Source: Epiperipatus broadwayi
Lineage: Eukaryota; Onychophora; Udeonychophora; Euonychophora; Peripatidae
Direction of reading: 5' to 3'
DNA: 64,000 bases
Assembly: GCA_028023455.1 (NCBI GenBank)
Contig: JAQFVV010012418.1
Span: forward strand, 4,523,244-4,587,243
How positions within the stretch are numbered: position 1 is the stretch's first letter; each line of letters starts with the position of its first letter. The translations under genes and the position numbers were made by a program. The notes beneath the pieces were generated by a model that searched no databases, was not told where the DNA came from, and was given only the letters and a program-made list of their open reading frames with translations. Of the stretch, positions 25,768 to 38,228 are shown piece by piece.

Positions 25768-28381
25768 TTTATTATTATTACACACATATGTAATGGTAAA
25801 ATAACTAAAATAAAAAGAAATTATGAAAAAAAAAAAAAAATAGCAAAAAAAAAAAAAAGCACACACACACATTACTAACTTACCATTATTGCATTTGTGC
25901 AGACAAAAATAAATTAAATATTTTGATTATTTTTAAAATATATATTATAACAAATATAAGTTAAAAATATATTTATTGCATTGCTCATTTAGAGTAATTA
26001 TTTTTAATTTTTAATTTAAATTAAAATATTTATAAACATTTTTTCCCCACAACATTAGATGCCATTTAGTTAAAACGAAAGTGTTATATATATAGTACGG
26101 AAAACAGTATATAATAAATGTAAAAAATTCAGAAAATTGCCACATATGCAAAATGCATGGATGCTATAGTGTAATACCCTCCCTCCTCATATGATGTTAG
26201 TATACTTTTTGCCTCAAATGTTGAGTGTGTAATGTTGAAAATTGACTAAAATAGCATGGCCATATAATTTTAAATTAGCATCATTAAAAAAAAAAATCAC
26301 CAAATGGTTATCACTATGAGGTGCTACTGTATAATCACATGACCCATTGATTGTGTCGTGATATTGTTTTTAACCTGTACATGGAGTGTATCATTAGCCC
26401 AAATATTTCATCATTTGGGATGATCTTTCAAAAGTATATTTATATACTATAAATGGATACATTTATGCAAATTTTCTTAAAGAACATTGAGATATTATGG
26501 CAATACAATCAAGTAATGACATTTAATTATTATTAACAATGATTACCATTTCTTGTCACTCCCTTTACTTCCCTCTTTTCTAATGTCTTAAAAGTACACA
26601 ATTAACTTTGATTAACTTTTTACATTATTAAAATTTACAGATATTTATTTCATATTCATAAAAGCAACATAAAATATATTGTACTGATATTAATTAAAGA
26701 TGCATTTAATGATGTGAAATTGATTGAAGTTTATAACATAGCTCTAAAATTGAAATGCTAGAATGAATTATTATTGTTATAGAAAAATGATAAACTTCCA
26801 TTAACAATTATTCGGAGTAATAGTTCTATCAAGGTATATTAATACCTAGTTAATATATCAGTCTTTAGATTAAAAATTTAATATATATACCTATATAAAA
26901 AAAGAAGTTATTAAATTTTATAGAAGGTTCACATTTTTATTGTGTATAATCTTCGTTGTTGCTTTTATTTCATGATTTAAATTTGTTTTTCTTTTAAATA
27001 CTGGTTCAGAAAGAAAAAATCTATTTTTATTTACTTTTATTTCTTTGTTGTCTTGTAATTATCCCTTTATTAACATAACTGTATTAATTACTTCCTTTTC
27101 CTTTTTTTTTGCTTGTGAATTCTGTAATCTAGATATTTTATTATAATTGATATATCTTAAGGATATTTCTATCTCGGCATTGCTTTAAATGTGTAATTAC
27201 TAGTTAAATTAATATGTGATTTTTTTAAAAAAAAAATATAGTTTAATCATTTAAATTTATAAATATTATTTATATTTACACATACTCATCCATCTATTTA
27301 TTTCATAAAAATATTTTATAAGAGTTAGTAAGTAGTTATTCCTATTAGTCTTATGCAATGATAAAGTGATGGGTTAAAAAAAAAGAATTCTGAATTACTT
27401 TTCAGCTAATTAAAGTAAAAACCTAAACCCTTTTAATCAAATGAATAGAATTGTTGAAATCAGCCTATCAATTGAGTATTTAAATATATGATTTTCTGCT
27501 CAACTAATTATAAAGTCAAGTTTAGCAAACAATACTATAGACATTTCTTTACAACTTCAGTAACATTCTAACATCAAAATAATAAAAATGAAGTGCAGAA
27601 CTGAAATTTGATGGGTCCAACATTCTTACTATTTACTGTGAACCATGAGATTGTAAAAGCAAAACATCCAACTTAAAATAAAATTGACCATACAAATCAT
27701 TGAACAAGGTTAATAGTGATAATAAAAAGAATGACAATAAAAAATGCTATTTCAGATAAGTTCATTGTAATTATATTTAGTTCTTATCTAAGTCCCATCT
27801 TCAGATTACTCAGATTTGCGCTATATCTTTAACTTTTAAGATAAAAAAAGTTTTCTGAGGATTATATTCTAATTTTTAAAATAACAAATTTTATGTAGAT
27901 ATTTATAGATAGTGAAAACGGATTAAGATGAAATATTATGAATATTGATAAAAATATTAACCATTTTTTTGAATTAAAAAGATAAGATTAAAATCTTAGT
28001 AATATTCAAATTGATGTTAATTTTATCAAATAACATGAATGTTACTCAAGATTTGATATTAATAATGGTCTTGGGTTTGTAAAATGCAAGAGAAAATTTT
28101 ATTGGATAATCTTTAATCTAATGAATAACTAATAAAAATTATTAAATTTTATATTTATATCAAATTGAAAAGTCATAAACTAGTAATGAAAACTTCTATA
28201 TACTTATATTTGAACAATGTTTAATTGTTAAAATAATTTAATAAAAAGAAATCAAAAAGATTTTAGCTAAAATTTTGAAGTAGTGAACGTGTTTAAAAAT
28301 AAATTAATTTTAATTTCAAAGTGATAAATGTTAAAATGAAGTTTCATAAATATGTGGAAAATAATTTTTATTTCTTTAATT
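25768..28381. other. AT-rich background, no gene seen
   Basis: Poly-A tracts and a short (CA) repeat lie at 25828-25870. The rest is AT-rich, with no recognisable domain, RNA gene or element boundary. Confidence 0.6.
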
Positions 28382-28986
28382 GTAATAATAAAAAGTCAGA
28401 TGTCACATGACTTATATATAGCTTGCATTTACCAATATGTAAAATTAAGAGCATTCTAATGAGCTCTAAACAAGCTTTTTTTATTATTATTATTATGATA
28501 AATGCTACTACAAGAGAAGGCATTCAAATCATCTTTATCTTAGATTGTCCCCATCCCCAGACCGGTTTCGACCTATGGGTCTCTTCAGTGAGGAGTTGGG
28601 ATACTAGATTCAAAAAAACCAACTCAAGCTAAGCATTTATCTAAAAGTTAATTGTCAAGAAGAAAATCTGAAACTTTTAGACATCTGCATGTCTTTAAAG
28701 TCAGCTCTCCAACTGAAAAAATCATATGGGCCTGAACTTAATTCAGATACTCCATCTATTAATAGGCTTAGCCATTTAATTTAGCCAAAGCCCCAACAGC
28801 AAAATAATAATAGTAATAATAAAAAGTCAGATGTCACATGACTTATATATAGCTTGCATTGACCAATATGTAAAATTAAGAGCATGCTAATGAGCTCTAA
28901 ACAAGCTTTTTTATTATTATTATGATAAATGTGACTATAAGAGAAGGCATTCAAATCATCTTTATCTTAGATTGTCCCCATCTCCA
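28382..28986 (-). mobile_element. Hammerhead-bearing retroelement with direct terminal repeats
   Basis: A segment of about 175 bp at 28382-28559 is repeated at 28813-28986 (period 431 bp) and flanks about 250 bp of unique sequence. A complete minus-sense hammerhead lies next to the left copy (28548-28601). In the sense direction the element runs from 28986 down to 28382. Its 5' end falls within 0-3 nt of the position equivalent to the ribozyme cleavage site, where the sequence stops matching the other copy. This is the layout of a short LTR-like element (a PLE pseudo-LTR or animal retrozyme) made from a self-cleaved RNA. The internal part is homologous to the elements at 37.6 and 47.8 kb. No coding capacity; no clear target-site duplication. 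Confidence 0.8.
28548..28601 (-). ncRNA. Type I hammerhead ribozyme (28 kb element)
   Basis: On the minus strand the core is CTGAAGA (28582-28588), which fits CUGANGA. Stem II GACC/GGTC with loop CATA and then GAA(A) complete the conserved core. Stem III is the palindrome ACCGGT, nucleotide 17 is C, and predicted cleavage lies between 28560 and 28559. Stem I has six pairs next to the core (one G-U), an internal loop, and an outer CCC(T)/(A)GGG helix. All conserved core positions are present, so activity is plausible. Very short stem III with a stem I internal loop is typical of PLE and retrozyme HHRs, which may act as dimers. Confidence 0.88.
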
Positions 28987-31607
28987 GACAGAGTTTAAAG
29001 AATTATTAAACAAAAGATAAATTTGGAGGTGGGGGGTGAGAGACTAATTAAAATTTTTAGAAGACATTGTATTTTAAACTTCAAAAATAATTGTAGGTTT
29101 CATTGTTTGGAAGTTGATGTGGTGTTAGAGCTTCTAAATGACAGGTTGAACAATAATACTTCCATTCAATTGACCAAGAAATGATCCAGGAACTTCTAGC
29201 TCATATGTCTAATATTTTACTATTCTGCTAAACATCACAAAGTACATTATGTTATTAGAAAACTGTTTCTAAATAATTTATGATCTTACATAAGAATCAT
29301 GGCTTAGTTGATGAAAAGTTAGCAATAAAGAAATATATTCACTGTGCAGTTTTAGATGTGAAAAGGGAAGTCATTTGGAGAAAATAGTTAAAGGAATAAG
29401 TCTGATAGTAAAGAATCAATAAAATTATTTTTTCTCTTCTTTATAACAACACTTCCAAAAACATAATAATGCACTTACATAATTATTATGCAAAAAATAT
29501 AATATAGAAGATTTAGAAAAGGATTTTGTTATAAAGTTTTAATATTTACCGAGGCTGTAACCTCGAGAATATGCGTATAAAATGTGATAGTAGGGACCTC
29601 TACAGGTGTTTAATCACAAGCTTACGCTTATAGCAGAATGTTCTTACCCAAGAGAACAGACCACATTAATGTATTATCAAGAGAAATTTTTGACAGGAAA
29701 TCAAATATCATAGTGACTGAATTATTATAAAAGCTTGTGGTAGAGTAAACTGTTGGGATTTTGATGTGATGACTATACTAATATTATAAAAGGTTCATAA
29801 AAACCGTCCAAAAAAAAACTGCTTTGGATGCCTTGAATCGGCAATATAGAATACGATTACTAAAGGTTAATCTGATAAAAATTGTTTCAATAACTTATAT
29901 TCCTAGCTGCTTTTTTTAAAAGTGTGTGTGTCCAATGTGTCTACATATAAAGTTTATATAAATGTTTTTGTTGTTTTTTTAATTTGAAAGGAAAAAGTAT
30001 GTCTCAAGGGGAAAAAACGTTTCCTGTTTGATTAAAAAAAAAGATTTTACTTCTGGCTTCTTTATATTTAATGGTTTAAAAAAACATGTCTAAAACATTT
30101 ATTTAATTAAATGAAATTTTTTTTAAAAAAAAGTAGTGAAATATAATCAATCAACAATTAGTAGAAAAAATGCGTTTTTGAAATAATGATTGATTTATTA
30201 AATTATGAGCTTTATAACAGGTGTTCTGGAATTTAACAAAACTGTTAAATTATTCTAATTCAAACGTGTTTTTTTTTTTATGTTTAACTTGTCTCTTAAT
30301 TAATTCAGCAAAATCAGAAAACAATTGTCTAATATATATATATATGTATGAGAAATTGAACAGAGAAAATTTTTCTGTTAATTAAGTAAGAAACACACAC
30401 ATTTATTAAAGATTTGATGTAGCTTTAAACATAGAATTTTAGAATAATGTGTGTTAAAAGATAATGTGAAACTATAAGTACATCATATCTTGATGTTTAA
30501 TTAAGTCATCAATATCGTACTGCGAGATAATCTTTTTCAGTTTTCTCCATAGAAGAATAGCAACAAGATGAAATGTCTGCCTTGTGATGAAGCTTTTTGT
30601 ATTTAATATTTTTTCTCTAGTTTTATCATCTAGCTAATAATAACTAGATGCCCATTTACTGATATCAATGATTGTATATCTAGCTTGCTTGGAAATTTTT
30701 AGAAACTTGAAAAAAAAACTCATTTTAACTAAATTTAAACTAAATTCGTCTTGCGTTGATAATTGTTTTGCTATGACATATGAAAGAAAGATAATTGTTT
30801 TACACTGTGACATGCTACTTTAGATTGAATACATTACTTAATGGATATTTAAGTGGTTAATAATCTAGTCTAATGAATGACTAATAAAATGCATTATTTT
30901 TTTCAAAAATGGCATAATTTAATTATTTTTAATCATCAGCTTATGTTATTTGCATATGCATGGCTAAAATACTAAAAAAAAAATTAAAGTGTTAATTATT
31001 CTTTAATAGTAGTTATAGTTTAAATATTGTAAGTAAATAATATTTAAGTTGCTAAAATGCGTGAGGATTTTTTTGTGTGTGTGTTCAAAAAGTTTTATCA
31101 TGATTTGTTTATTTTTTAAAATCGTATCAGTGCATTATTAACTCTGATTTAAATTCTTATTTTGTATTTGTGGGTTAATGTTAAAATAATTGTGAAGGCT
31201 TTGTTTTACGCGTAATATTAGAAAAGATTTTTTTTTTTATGTCAACATTAAAATTCAAAGAATTTGAAGTATTTGCTTTAGATTATAGCTTATGGCAAAT
31301 AATTTGTACATTTATATATATTTCAGTTTTAAACATTTGTGTAAACTTTATAATTGGTAGAGCGTTCCGATTCTGCAGAGCGCTCGAATTTCTTATGAAC
31401 TCCCGAGTAATAATAAAACCATATGATTTTTTTTTTTAAAATCAAGTTTTTTTAAGTCTGAATTATTTTTTACCTTCATTCTGAAAGTTAAATAATTAAG
31501 AGTTTTGAATTTCTTTTTATAAAAGAATTACAGTTTCCAATGATTATTGTTAATTATATTTTTACAAAGGGAGCAGTTTTCTAGCGCTAAATATTTTATT
31601 GTAATTA
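28987..31607. other. AT-rich background, no gene seen
   Basis: No coding similarity. A small hairpin CGAGGCTGTAACCTCG lies near 29552, and close to it is the inverted copy of the 14-bp word seen at 20.5 kb. A tRNA A-box-like word near 31.35 kb was not accepted as a tRNA. Confidence 0.55.
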
Positions 31608-31817
31608 GAAGGGACTTGAACTCAGACTTTCAAGCTCCCTCCAGCCATCCACTCCATCTTACACAACTGATACACATAACCATATATATGTGAAAAAGAT
31701 AAATGATCTCTAATATACGTATTTTATGCTGAACCAGCATGGCTCGGTCCAGATCACCATTCCCCACACATATAAACAATAAATGCTCGGTTTATATTAA
31801 GATAGCAAATCTTAAAC
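31608..31817 (-). repeat. SINE-like copy of the 19-kb hammerhead repeat
   Basis: In minus-sense order it has the GTTTAAG start, the CTATCTTAATATAAA leader word, GGTGATCTGG, a perfect 6-bp hairpin ATGCTG-GTT-CAGCAT, the palindrome ATACGTAT, and a tRNA-like end with GATGGCTGGAGG and GAGTTCAAGTCCC. The hammerhead core corresponding to CTGATGA is degraded and GAAA reads AAAA, so ribozyme activity is not expected. Start and end agree with both copies at 18.95-19.67 kb, which defines the repeat. Confidence 0.75.
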
Positions 31818-32416
31818 TTTTTTTTTGTAAGTTTGAGTAATGAATGACTATCAGATGATAATACATTTTAATCACTATTTCCAAATCAGCTTCTGATTTT
31901 TGTTTTTTATTAATGAAAACATAGTCTGCCATCTTTAACTTTGTTTATTATTATGTAGCAAGAATCCTGAAATTAAAAATAAAAATCTAACGTTTTGAAC
32001 GCAATCCATATAGATCTGACCCCAGAACAGTAATTATATATTTTAATATAATCTCAGTTCTTTTCAAATTTTAAGCATTTTTCTTCCAATACATTATTTG
32101 ATTCTTTACATATTACAGTACATTATATGATAAAAAGCAACTCTAGTGTCATCTATTGTAATCTTGATTAACCATTAATTATCAGATTGTAATACATTTT
32201 AATCCCCATCCACAAACTTTTCTGGCTTTTGCTTTTATCAATGAGGCATTTGGAATTAAAAACCATAAAATGGTCTGAGGATGGAATTAAAATTATTTTA
32301 TAAAATAGATTAAGAAATTATATATATATATTAACAATAAGATTAGTTCTCCACTCTTGTGTCACATAGTTTATAATATACTGTAGCAAGCAAAAAAATC
32401 ATGTTATAAGATTTTG
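31818..32416. other. AT-rich background, no gene seen
   Basis: No gene, RNA or element boundary recognised. Two sections (31.84-31.95 and 32.15-32.28 kb) resemble each other weakly. Confidence 0.5.
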
Positions 32417-32640
32417 AACCACTAAACAGCACATGATCACCATTTCTTATGCTTACACAAGCTGTTTACACAGAGGCTAAACTCTCCATGTAGTAGTGCC
32501 ACCAGTGCAAACCAGAATAATCAATGGATGCAAGAAGGTTTGTACATAAAATCCCCATCTAGTACCTACTCATCCAATATCCTTAGACTAGTTTTTAGCT
32601 TGTGGCTTTCATCAGTGAGGAGCCTTGGATCTGATCTTAG
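32417..32640 (-). mobile_element. Single unit of a hammerhead-bearing element (family shared with 45 kb)
   Basis: The minus-sense unit runs from the ribozyme region at about 32640 to a terminal GTTTAGTGGTT at 32417. It matches the 45-kb element over its whole length, including GGATGAGTAGG, GCATCCATTGATTA and CATGTG(A/C)TGTTTAGTGGTT. It contains no open frame. The flanks were not resolved. It shows that the family exists as a simple full unit as well as an inverted pair. Confidence 0.75.
32572..32630 (-). ncRNA. Hammerhead ribozyme relic (core mutation)
   Basis: CTGATGA (32609-32615, minus) is intact and stem III ACTAGT and the outer stem I helix ATCC/GGAT are kept. The GAAA box reads AAAA, stem II has lost its closing pair, and stem I has one mismatch. 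The G12 to A change should abolish cleavage. The homologue at 45 kb retains all these positions. Confidence 0.75.
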
Positions 32641-34440
32641 GATCTAATGTAACCCTCCAGCAGCTACCTTTTACCTTATTATCTAACTATAAAGCTTTGA
32701 GTGTAAAATGAAAACACAGTAATGTTTTCAATTCAAGCTCATTAGTTTGCATAGTTATCTTAAAAACATTAAAAAATTAGTTTATTTTGAAATGACTAAT
32801 AATCAAATATTCATTTTTCTTATTATTGTTGTTAACATTAGTGTGGATTATTTATTTTTTTATTTTGTCATTAATTTTTTTTTTTGTACAGTGAAACTTT
32901 ACTATATTTGTGTGTACATGCATGAGAGAGAGAGAGTCTCAACATTGTAAAATGAATATTATTAAGTTAAATATTAGTTACAGCTTTTGCTTGCTTAAAA
33001 TTGTATTATCCAAAATCAGTAATCAGCAAAGTATGATATTAATGATAAATGTGGCTTTAAAATAATTTTTACATAAAATATACGAAGTTCAATTTTAAAA
33101 CAAAAAAATGATTCATTATAATAATAGAAAGATTATCATAAAGCAAGTTGTTTTCTTGGTATAATTACAATGTTTTAATGATATTCTTTTTATTCATTTT
33201 CATTTGTCACTATTCTATATAAAATTATTCAAAATATAATACAATATTTCTGTATTGTTAGTTGTATTTAGACTGATCACTCAAATTATAATTCAGGTAC
33301 ATTTGTGATGGTCATTACATATTTTGTTTTTACAGGTAATATTTTAACAAAAAACATATTTAATGCAAATAGATATAAGAAAATAAATATATTTTTGCTG
33401 GTCAGAAGCAGTGGCAAACTAAAATGGAAGATGATCACTGGTTTATTATTTATTGTAGTGTCTTTAGCAAATTATCTTTTTTCTTAGTCATAAAATCTTT
33501 TACCAGCAAATAATTTAATTTATTTACAGTTAAAGTATTGTCAGTAGTTTTAAATTAAAATAATTATACTACCTTTGGGTGTTTTTATGTATAAAAAACA
33601 GTTGGCTTAATAATTAGGGAATGGAGGATATACATTAGACTTGTGAAAACTATTTTATAAATAAGAGAGAAGTTCATATTCACTTTATTGATTTTTTTTA
33701 AATGCATTTGATACAGTAAATATAATTAATTTACTGAATATTATAAAATGACGTAATTGGGAATATGGCTGGGTTGTTAAAAATGAATATAAGATCTTAA
33801 GTATCTGTAGCACCAAAGAGCATACTTAAAGAATATATAGTCTGCAGGTATGAATGAATGTAAAAGAAATTTACTTGAATGAGAAAGAGCATTTGCTCGG
33901 AATAAGAAGGATTCTATACTAATAGCTGTGCTAATTTTTCAATGATATTTTTTTTAAAAAATCCTAATTTGTTTTGGAATGAAAATAAATGCAAATCACA
34001 TCATTAAAGACAGGGGAAGAGAGTAAAAGTTTAAGAATGATTTTGAAATATTGTCAAAGAATTATATTGAAATTTTGATAATAGAAAAGTTTTTAAGTAA
34101 GAAATTATTTTTTATTAAAAAAAAAAATAACTAGAAAGACAATTGAGACTAAGCATGTGATTTTTTTTTTTTTTTAACATTGAATGCATAACATTGGTAA
34201 TATAATTCACTGTATTGAAATGAGTCAATAAAAAAAAGTTATTTACTGAAGAAATTTAAAAAATAGAATAGAAATTAATTTGGACAAATGATTAGAGATG
34301 TTTTAAAAGATATGTTGGAAAAGTTCATAGGAAAAAGTAAGGACTCTCAACTTAATGAGAATTTGAAGAAAAGAGTGAGGATAAAAAAGCATAGTGAAGT
34401 TGGTCCATGTTAATGTATGAGATTTTCTGTTACCATATAA
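32641..34440. other. AT-rich background, no gene seen
   Basis: Short plus-strand frames of 60-67 codons near 32.75-33.49 kb are low-complexity and carry no domain. Nothing else was recognised. Confidence 0.55.
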
Positions 34441-34757
34441 CAGCGGTCCTCAACTTTTTTGCACTTAAGAGCACATTCTATAATACTAGCCAGGTGGCGG
34501 GCACCATTTATTTTTTCAATGTAAATTTATAGTTGGATATTGTTAATAATACACTTAATATACAAAAAAATATTTATTTCAAAAATAAAATTTTAACATT
34601 TGATTACAATATAATACAATAATTTATAAGAAATTTTAAAAATTAAATTTATTTGTATCAGATAAATAATTTTTTATCGTGTTTCATATAGCAGCGGGCA
34701 CACGTAAAATGGTCTGTGGGCATAATGGTGCCTATGGGCATAGGTTGGGAACCCCTG
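34441..34757. mobile_element. Non-autonomous hAT element (MITE, 317 bp)
   Basis: It starts CAGCGGTCCTCAAC and ends GTTGGGAACCCCTG, the classic hAT-type terminus. The flanking 8-bp duplications CCATATAA (34433-34440) and CCATACAA (34758-34765) differ at one base. A GGGCACC-type subterminal word is repeated in inverted orientation near both ends. No coding capacity. It differs in sequence from the 3.3-kb element, so the two belong to separate hAT families. Confidence 0.9.
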
Positions 34758-35900
34758 CCATACAAAATCATGCAGATAGGGGGGGGGTGTTTAATTTTTT
34801 ATTTGAATAAACATTTTCTTCTTATTTTTTTAGTGTTGAAATCATGTTTTCTAATATCAAAAATAGCCAAAATTTAATTTATTCTAAAAAATTTCTTGAA
34901 AATTTTTTCATTCTATCTTTTACTGTCAGTACATTAATAATTTTAGATTTTATTATAATTTCTGTCAAATGTAGATCAGACATCAAAGTTCTATTGTGCT
35001 AATTGCAGGTTACTGCATTTTTGTCAGAAAGATAAAATCTATCAAGTAAAAAATTATAGAATTTCTTTACCAGTTTAACAATAATACTCCATTTTGTATC
35101 TCTCTATTCTAGAACGATCTTTGCCAACATGAGTAATGATTGCCACTAAATAACAATGCCAATCAAATCCCAAAAACTAATTTATAGCATTTTGATCTTT
35201 GTCAATGAGAGCTTGTAAATAGTTATTCTGAACCATCTTTATGTATTACTTTCTTAATTGACAAAATATTTAAATATTTTATTTGTCCTAGATTCATTCT
35301 TACTTTAGTCTTATCGTTCGACTTTATTTATATTATTTATTTTTATTCTGTAATATTTCTAAAGCTTCAAACTGCTTATGAGTATAATTTTAATTCATCT
35401 TTTTTTTTTTTGTCTTATGTTTTCAACATCTTTTTTCAGATTTTTTTTTAGTCTTCACAATTATATTTTGAGAATTTTCATAATTTATTTTTATCTTTTT
35501 CGTTTTTTTTTCTTTCAACAATCATATTCTTAAAATAGGATTGTTTTAAAACCTATGCTTTCTTTTTTTAAAAACAAATAAATAAATAAATTTTTAGCAT
35601 CATATATTTATTTATTTGTATATAAACTAAAATATATTTTTATAAACCAAGTAATATTTACAAATTTTAAATATATCTCATTTTGTATTTTAGAATCGAT
35701 TTTGAGTGCTTTTCAATTTTTTGTTGGATTATATATAAATTTGTGAATATTTTATATATATACTTTCATCAACTTCAATTTTTCTACTGATTTTGCTATG
35801 ATTTTCTTTTGTGAATAATTCTGAAACACTGTTTTTTAATGGTAATATTTTCTAATATCGTAATTTAAAAATCTTTTATTTCAACTTGTCAGTGATGTAG

Positions 35901-35904
<4 letters not shown>

Positions 35905-35931
<27 letters not shown>
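35905..35931. repeat. (TG)n microsatellite
   Basis: About thirteen uninterrupted TG units. It is the longest dinucleotide array of mixed base composition that I saw here; most others are TA. Confidence 0.95.
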
Positions 35932-36079
35932 TTTAAACAAATCTATATTATTATTATACCAAATTGTTCTATGCAGTTTTTATTTACCATTTCCAAATTA
36001 ACATAAATCTAATATAAAAGTTAGTTAGCATTTTTTTTTATTTATACTTAAAATTCCAAGTCACTACAATTTTTTAAGA

Positions 36080-36160
36080 CATATAAATAAATTTATGTAT
36101 GCTAAACTAGCACTCTTAGTTGGCCCAGAGATCACAATCTCTTATATATCTCTTTATCAT
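36080..36160 (-). repeat. Relic of the 19-kb hammerhead/SINE-like repeat
   Basis: In minus sense it reads GTGATCTCTGG, GCCAACT, then the hairpin TGCTAGTTTAGCA. This matches the ribozyme part of the 19-kb repeat, with the CTGATGA core replaced by CTAAGAG. The downstream tRNA-like part is not recognisable. It is an old inactive copy. Confidence 0.5.
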
Positions 36161-37683
36161 TTGTTCAGTATTTATCTCTATCGATTTATTAATTTATATG
36201 TTTCAATTGTATGTGGTAGAATGGAAGTTTAGTTTAAGTAGAATAAAGTTGTAATATGCACTCTATTAATAATATATGCTATTTCAGTTATACACTATTC
36301 AAAAAAATATATAAATAAAAAAACAATATATTAAAATTCATAAATTTAGTAAATTTTATGAGTATGTATCATTTCCATTATCACAGCTGCCATTTTTTCA
36401 TTTTGGTATGCTCTCATTAAATCTAACATTTGTCCACAATCTTGTTTATTAAATACATTGAAAGCACATGCATTTTTTTCTTTACTTTTTTGCAAAAATA
36501 TTGATGTAATACAATGTTTCATTTGATAAAATGTTTTCTAAACTAAATCTATGATTTTAAGTGATAAAACAAAAACTATCTATGTGGATGTGAAATAACA
36601 AAACTTTCTGAAGATGTCAGAAATTTAAAATCTGCATTAAGATTTTATCTAAATCTTTGAAATGAATAATCCTAGCCATTCAATTGCAAGTAGATAGATA
36701 ATTATATAATTTCCAAAGCCAATACAAACTTAAAAAACATCAAAACAATTATGTTTTCTTAAAAGAAACAATATCCAAAGCAATAAAACTGAAATATTTG
36801 ATATGTCAGTGTCTTCAAAAGAATAATAATCTGACATTTTGTTGACCATTTTATTTTTTTAAAATATAATTTATTGCTATAGCACATTTATTATTGTTGT
36901 TATTATTATTATTTGAATGAATGTATGAACATCCACATTAAATATATATATGTAAATGTTTTTTTTTCTCTTTATTATTAAAAACTACATTAATATTATT
37001 TTAAAATGTTGTTTATACTAACACAAATTATACATATAAAAATTATTTTTGTTATATGTATGTATTTAAAGTGATGTATACCTACCCAACAATATAGTAA
37101 ACTATACATATTATATCGCAGAGTGTGAGTTATTATATGCTACTTATTTTAGGGAGATTTAGAACAAATATAGCAGATATTGTAGCTCCAGTATAGTTTT
37201 AAAAGTTACTATGTGATGATGTTTTAATATAAACAGAGGAGACACAATAATCTGCTACATTTTATTCCAAACTCCTTTCTAAACATCAAACATCATGTAT
37301 AATAGCTAACATTTTGTTGACAAGCTTTGATTATAATATGCATCATTTACTACATGGTAATGTACAATATTTTTAACATGCTCAAATATGGATAACATAG
37401 ATGCTTTTTTATGCATATAATATGCTTATATATACATGAAGATTATAGCATAAACAAATTGTTTTAAGAAATAATGTTATAATTATTAATGTTAAATTAA
37501 AAGAGCACATTAACATAAATATTTATTATCTGTGTTCATTCATTCACATTCATTCAAATAATAAAAATAATACAAAACTTACAGTGCCATAAAAACTAAA
37601 GAGAGTGCAATAGCTCTAGAAAGCTTTATTGATAAATGATGGCAAGAGAAAGCATTTAAAAAATCTCCATCTAGAAATCATCT

Positions 37684-37731
37684 TTATCCTCAGATTAGTT
37701 TCATGCTCTTGGCATTCCTCAGTGAGATGCT
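37684..37731 (-). ncRNA. Type I hammerhead ribozyme (38 kb element)
   Basis: Minus-strand core CTGAGGA (37716-37722) fits CUGANGA. Stem II ATGC/GCAT encloses CAAGA and is followed by GAAA (37702-37699). Stem III is ACTAAT, with its central pair weakened compared with the palindromes of sister copies. Nucleotide 17 is C, cut predicted between 37693 and 37692. Stem I begins with five pairs including one wobble. The core is complete. Confidence 0.78.
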
Positions 37732-38025
37732 AGGATATTTCAGACACCAGATCCAAAATACCAACTCGAAGCCAGCACTTATCTGATAGTTAACTTTTAA
37801 GTAGACAATCTGAAATTTTTGGACACCTATATGTCTTCAACCCAGTTATCCAACTTAAATAGCTATATGGGATTGAGAATTCTTAAGCCAAATCATATAT
37901 TAATAGTCTTAGCAATATAACATCATTTAAGACTTAAAAGCAAAAGCTATTTTAGAAGCTAAAAATAAATCATACATCACATGACTTAATTTAATACGCT
38001 TGTAATTATAAAAACTAGAGTGTGC

Positions 38026-38060
38026 AATGCCAAAAGCATGAAACCAGTTTGAGGATAAGG
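38026..38060 (+). ncRNA. Truncated hammerhead (stem II onward)
   Basis: ATGCCAAAAGCAT followed by GAAA (38040-38043), CCAGTT and TGAGG matches the second half of the ribozyme. The CUGANGA segment and 5' strand of stem I are missing because the inverted junction falls at 38025/38026. Confidence 0.75.
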
Positions 38061-38228
38061 ACGATTTCTAGATAGAGATTTTTTTAAATGCTTTCTCTTG
38101 CCGGCATTTATCAATAAAGCTTGTTAGATCTATTGCACACTCTTTAGTTTTTATAATTACAAGCTTATTAAATTAAGTCATGTGATGTAAGATTTATTTT
38201 TAGCTACTAAAATAGCTTTTGTGCCATA

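Larger units (their letters stand above)
34758..37583. other. AT-rich background, no gene seen
   Basis: The stretch holds a G9 run (34779-34787), a (TG)13 microsatellite (35905-35931) and one SINE-like relic near 36.1 kb. No open frame with recognisable content. Confidence 0.55.
37592..38220. mobile_element. Inverted pair of hammerhead-element units with 8-bp TSD
   Basis: The insertion is flanked by a perfect GTGCCATA duplication (37584-37591 and 38221-38228). A minus-sense unit of about 430 bp (38025 to 37592) with a full hammerhead meets a 5'-truncated plus-sense unit starting at 38026. The second unit repeats the post-ribozyme part in inverse, giving foldback arms 37594-37705 with 38030-38150 and 37945-38022 with 38128-38215. 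The junction lies inside the ribozyme: the plus unit begins at stem II. The internal region is homologous to the 28- and 48-kb elements. No coding capacity. Confidence 0.85.

Noticed and set aside
31350-31420. tRNA A-box-like TTGGTAGAGCG followed by GCTCGAATTTC
   Set aside because: Spacing between the two boxes is too short for a tRNA, and the acceptor and T stems do not form. At most a SINE relic.
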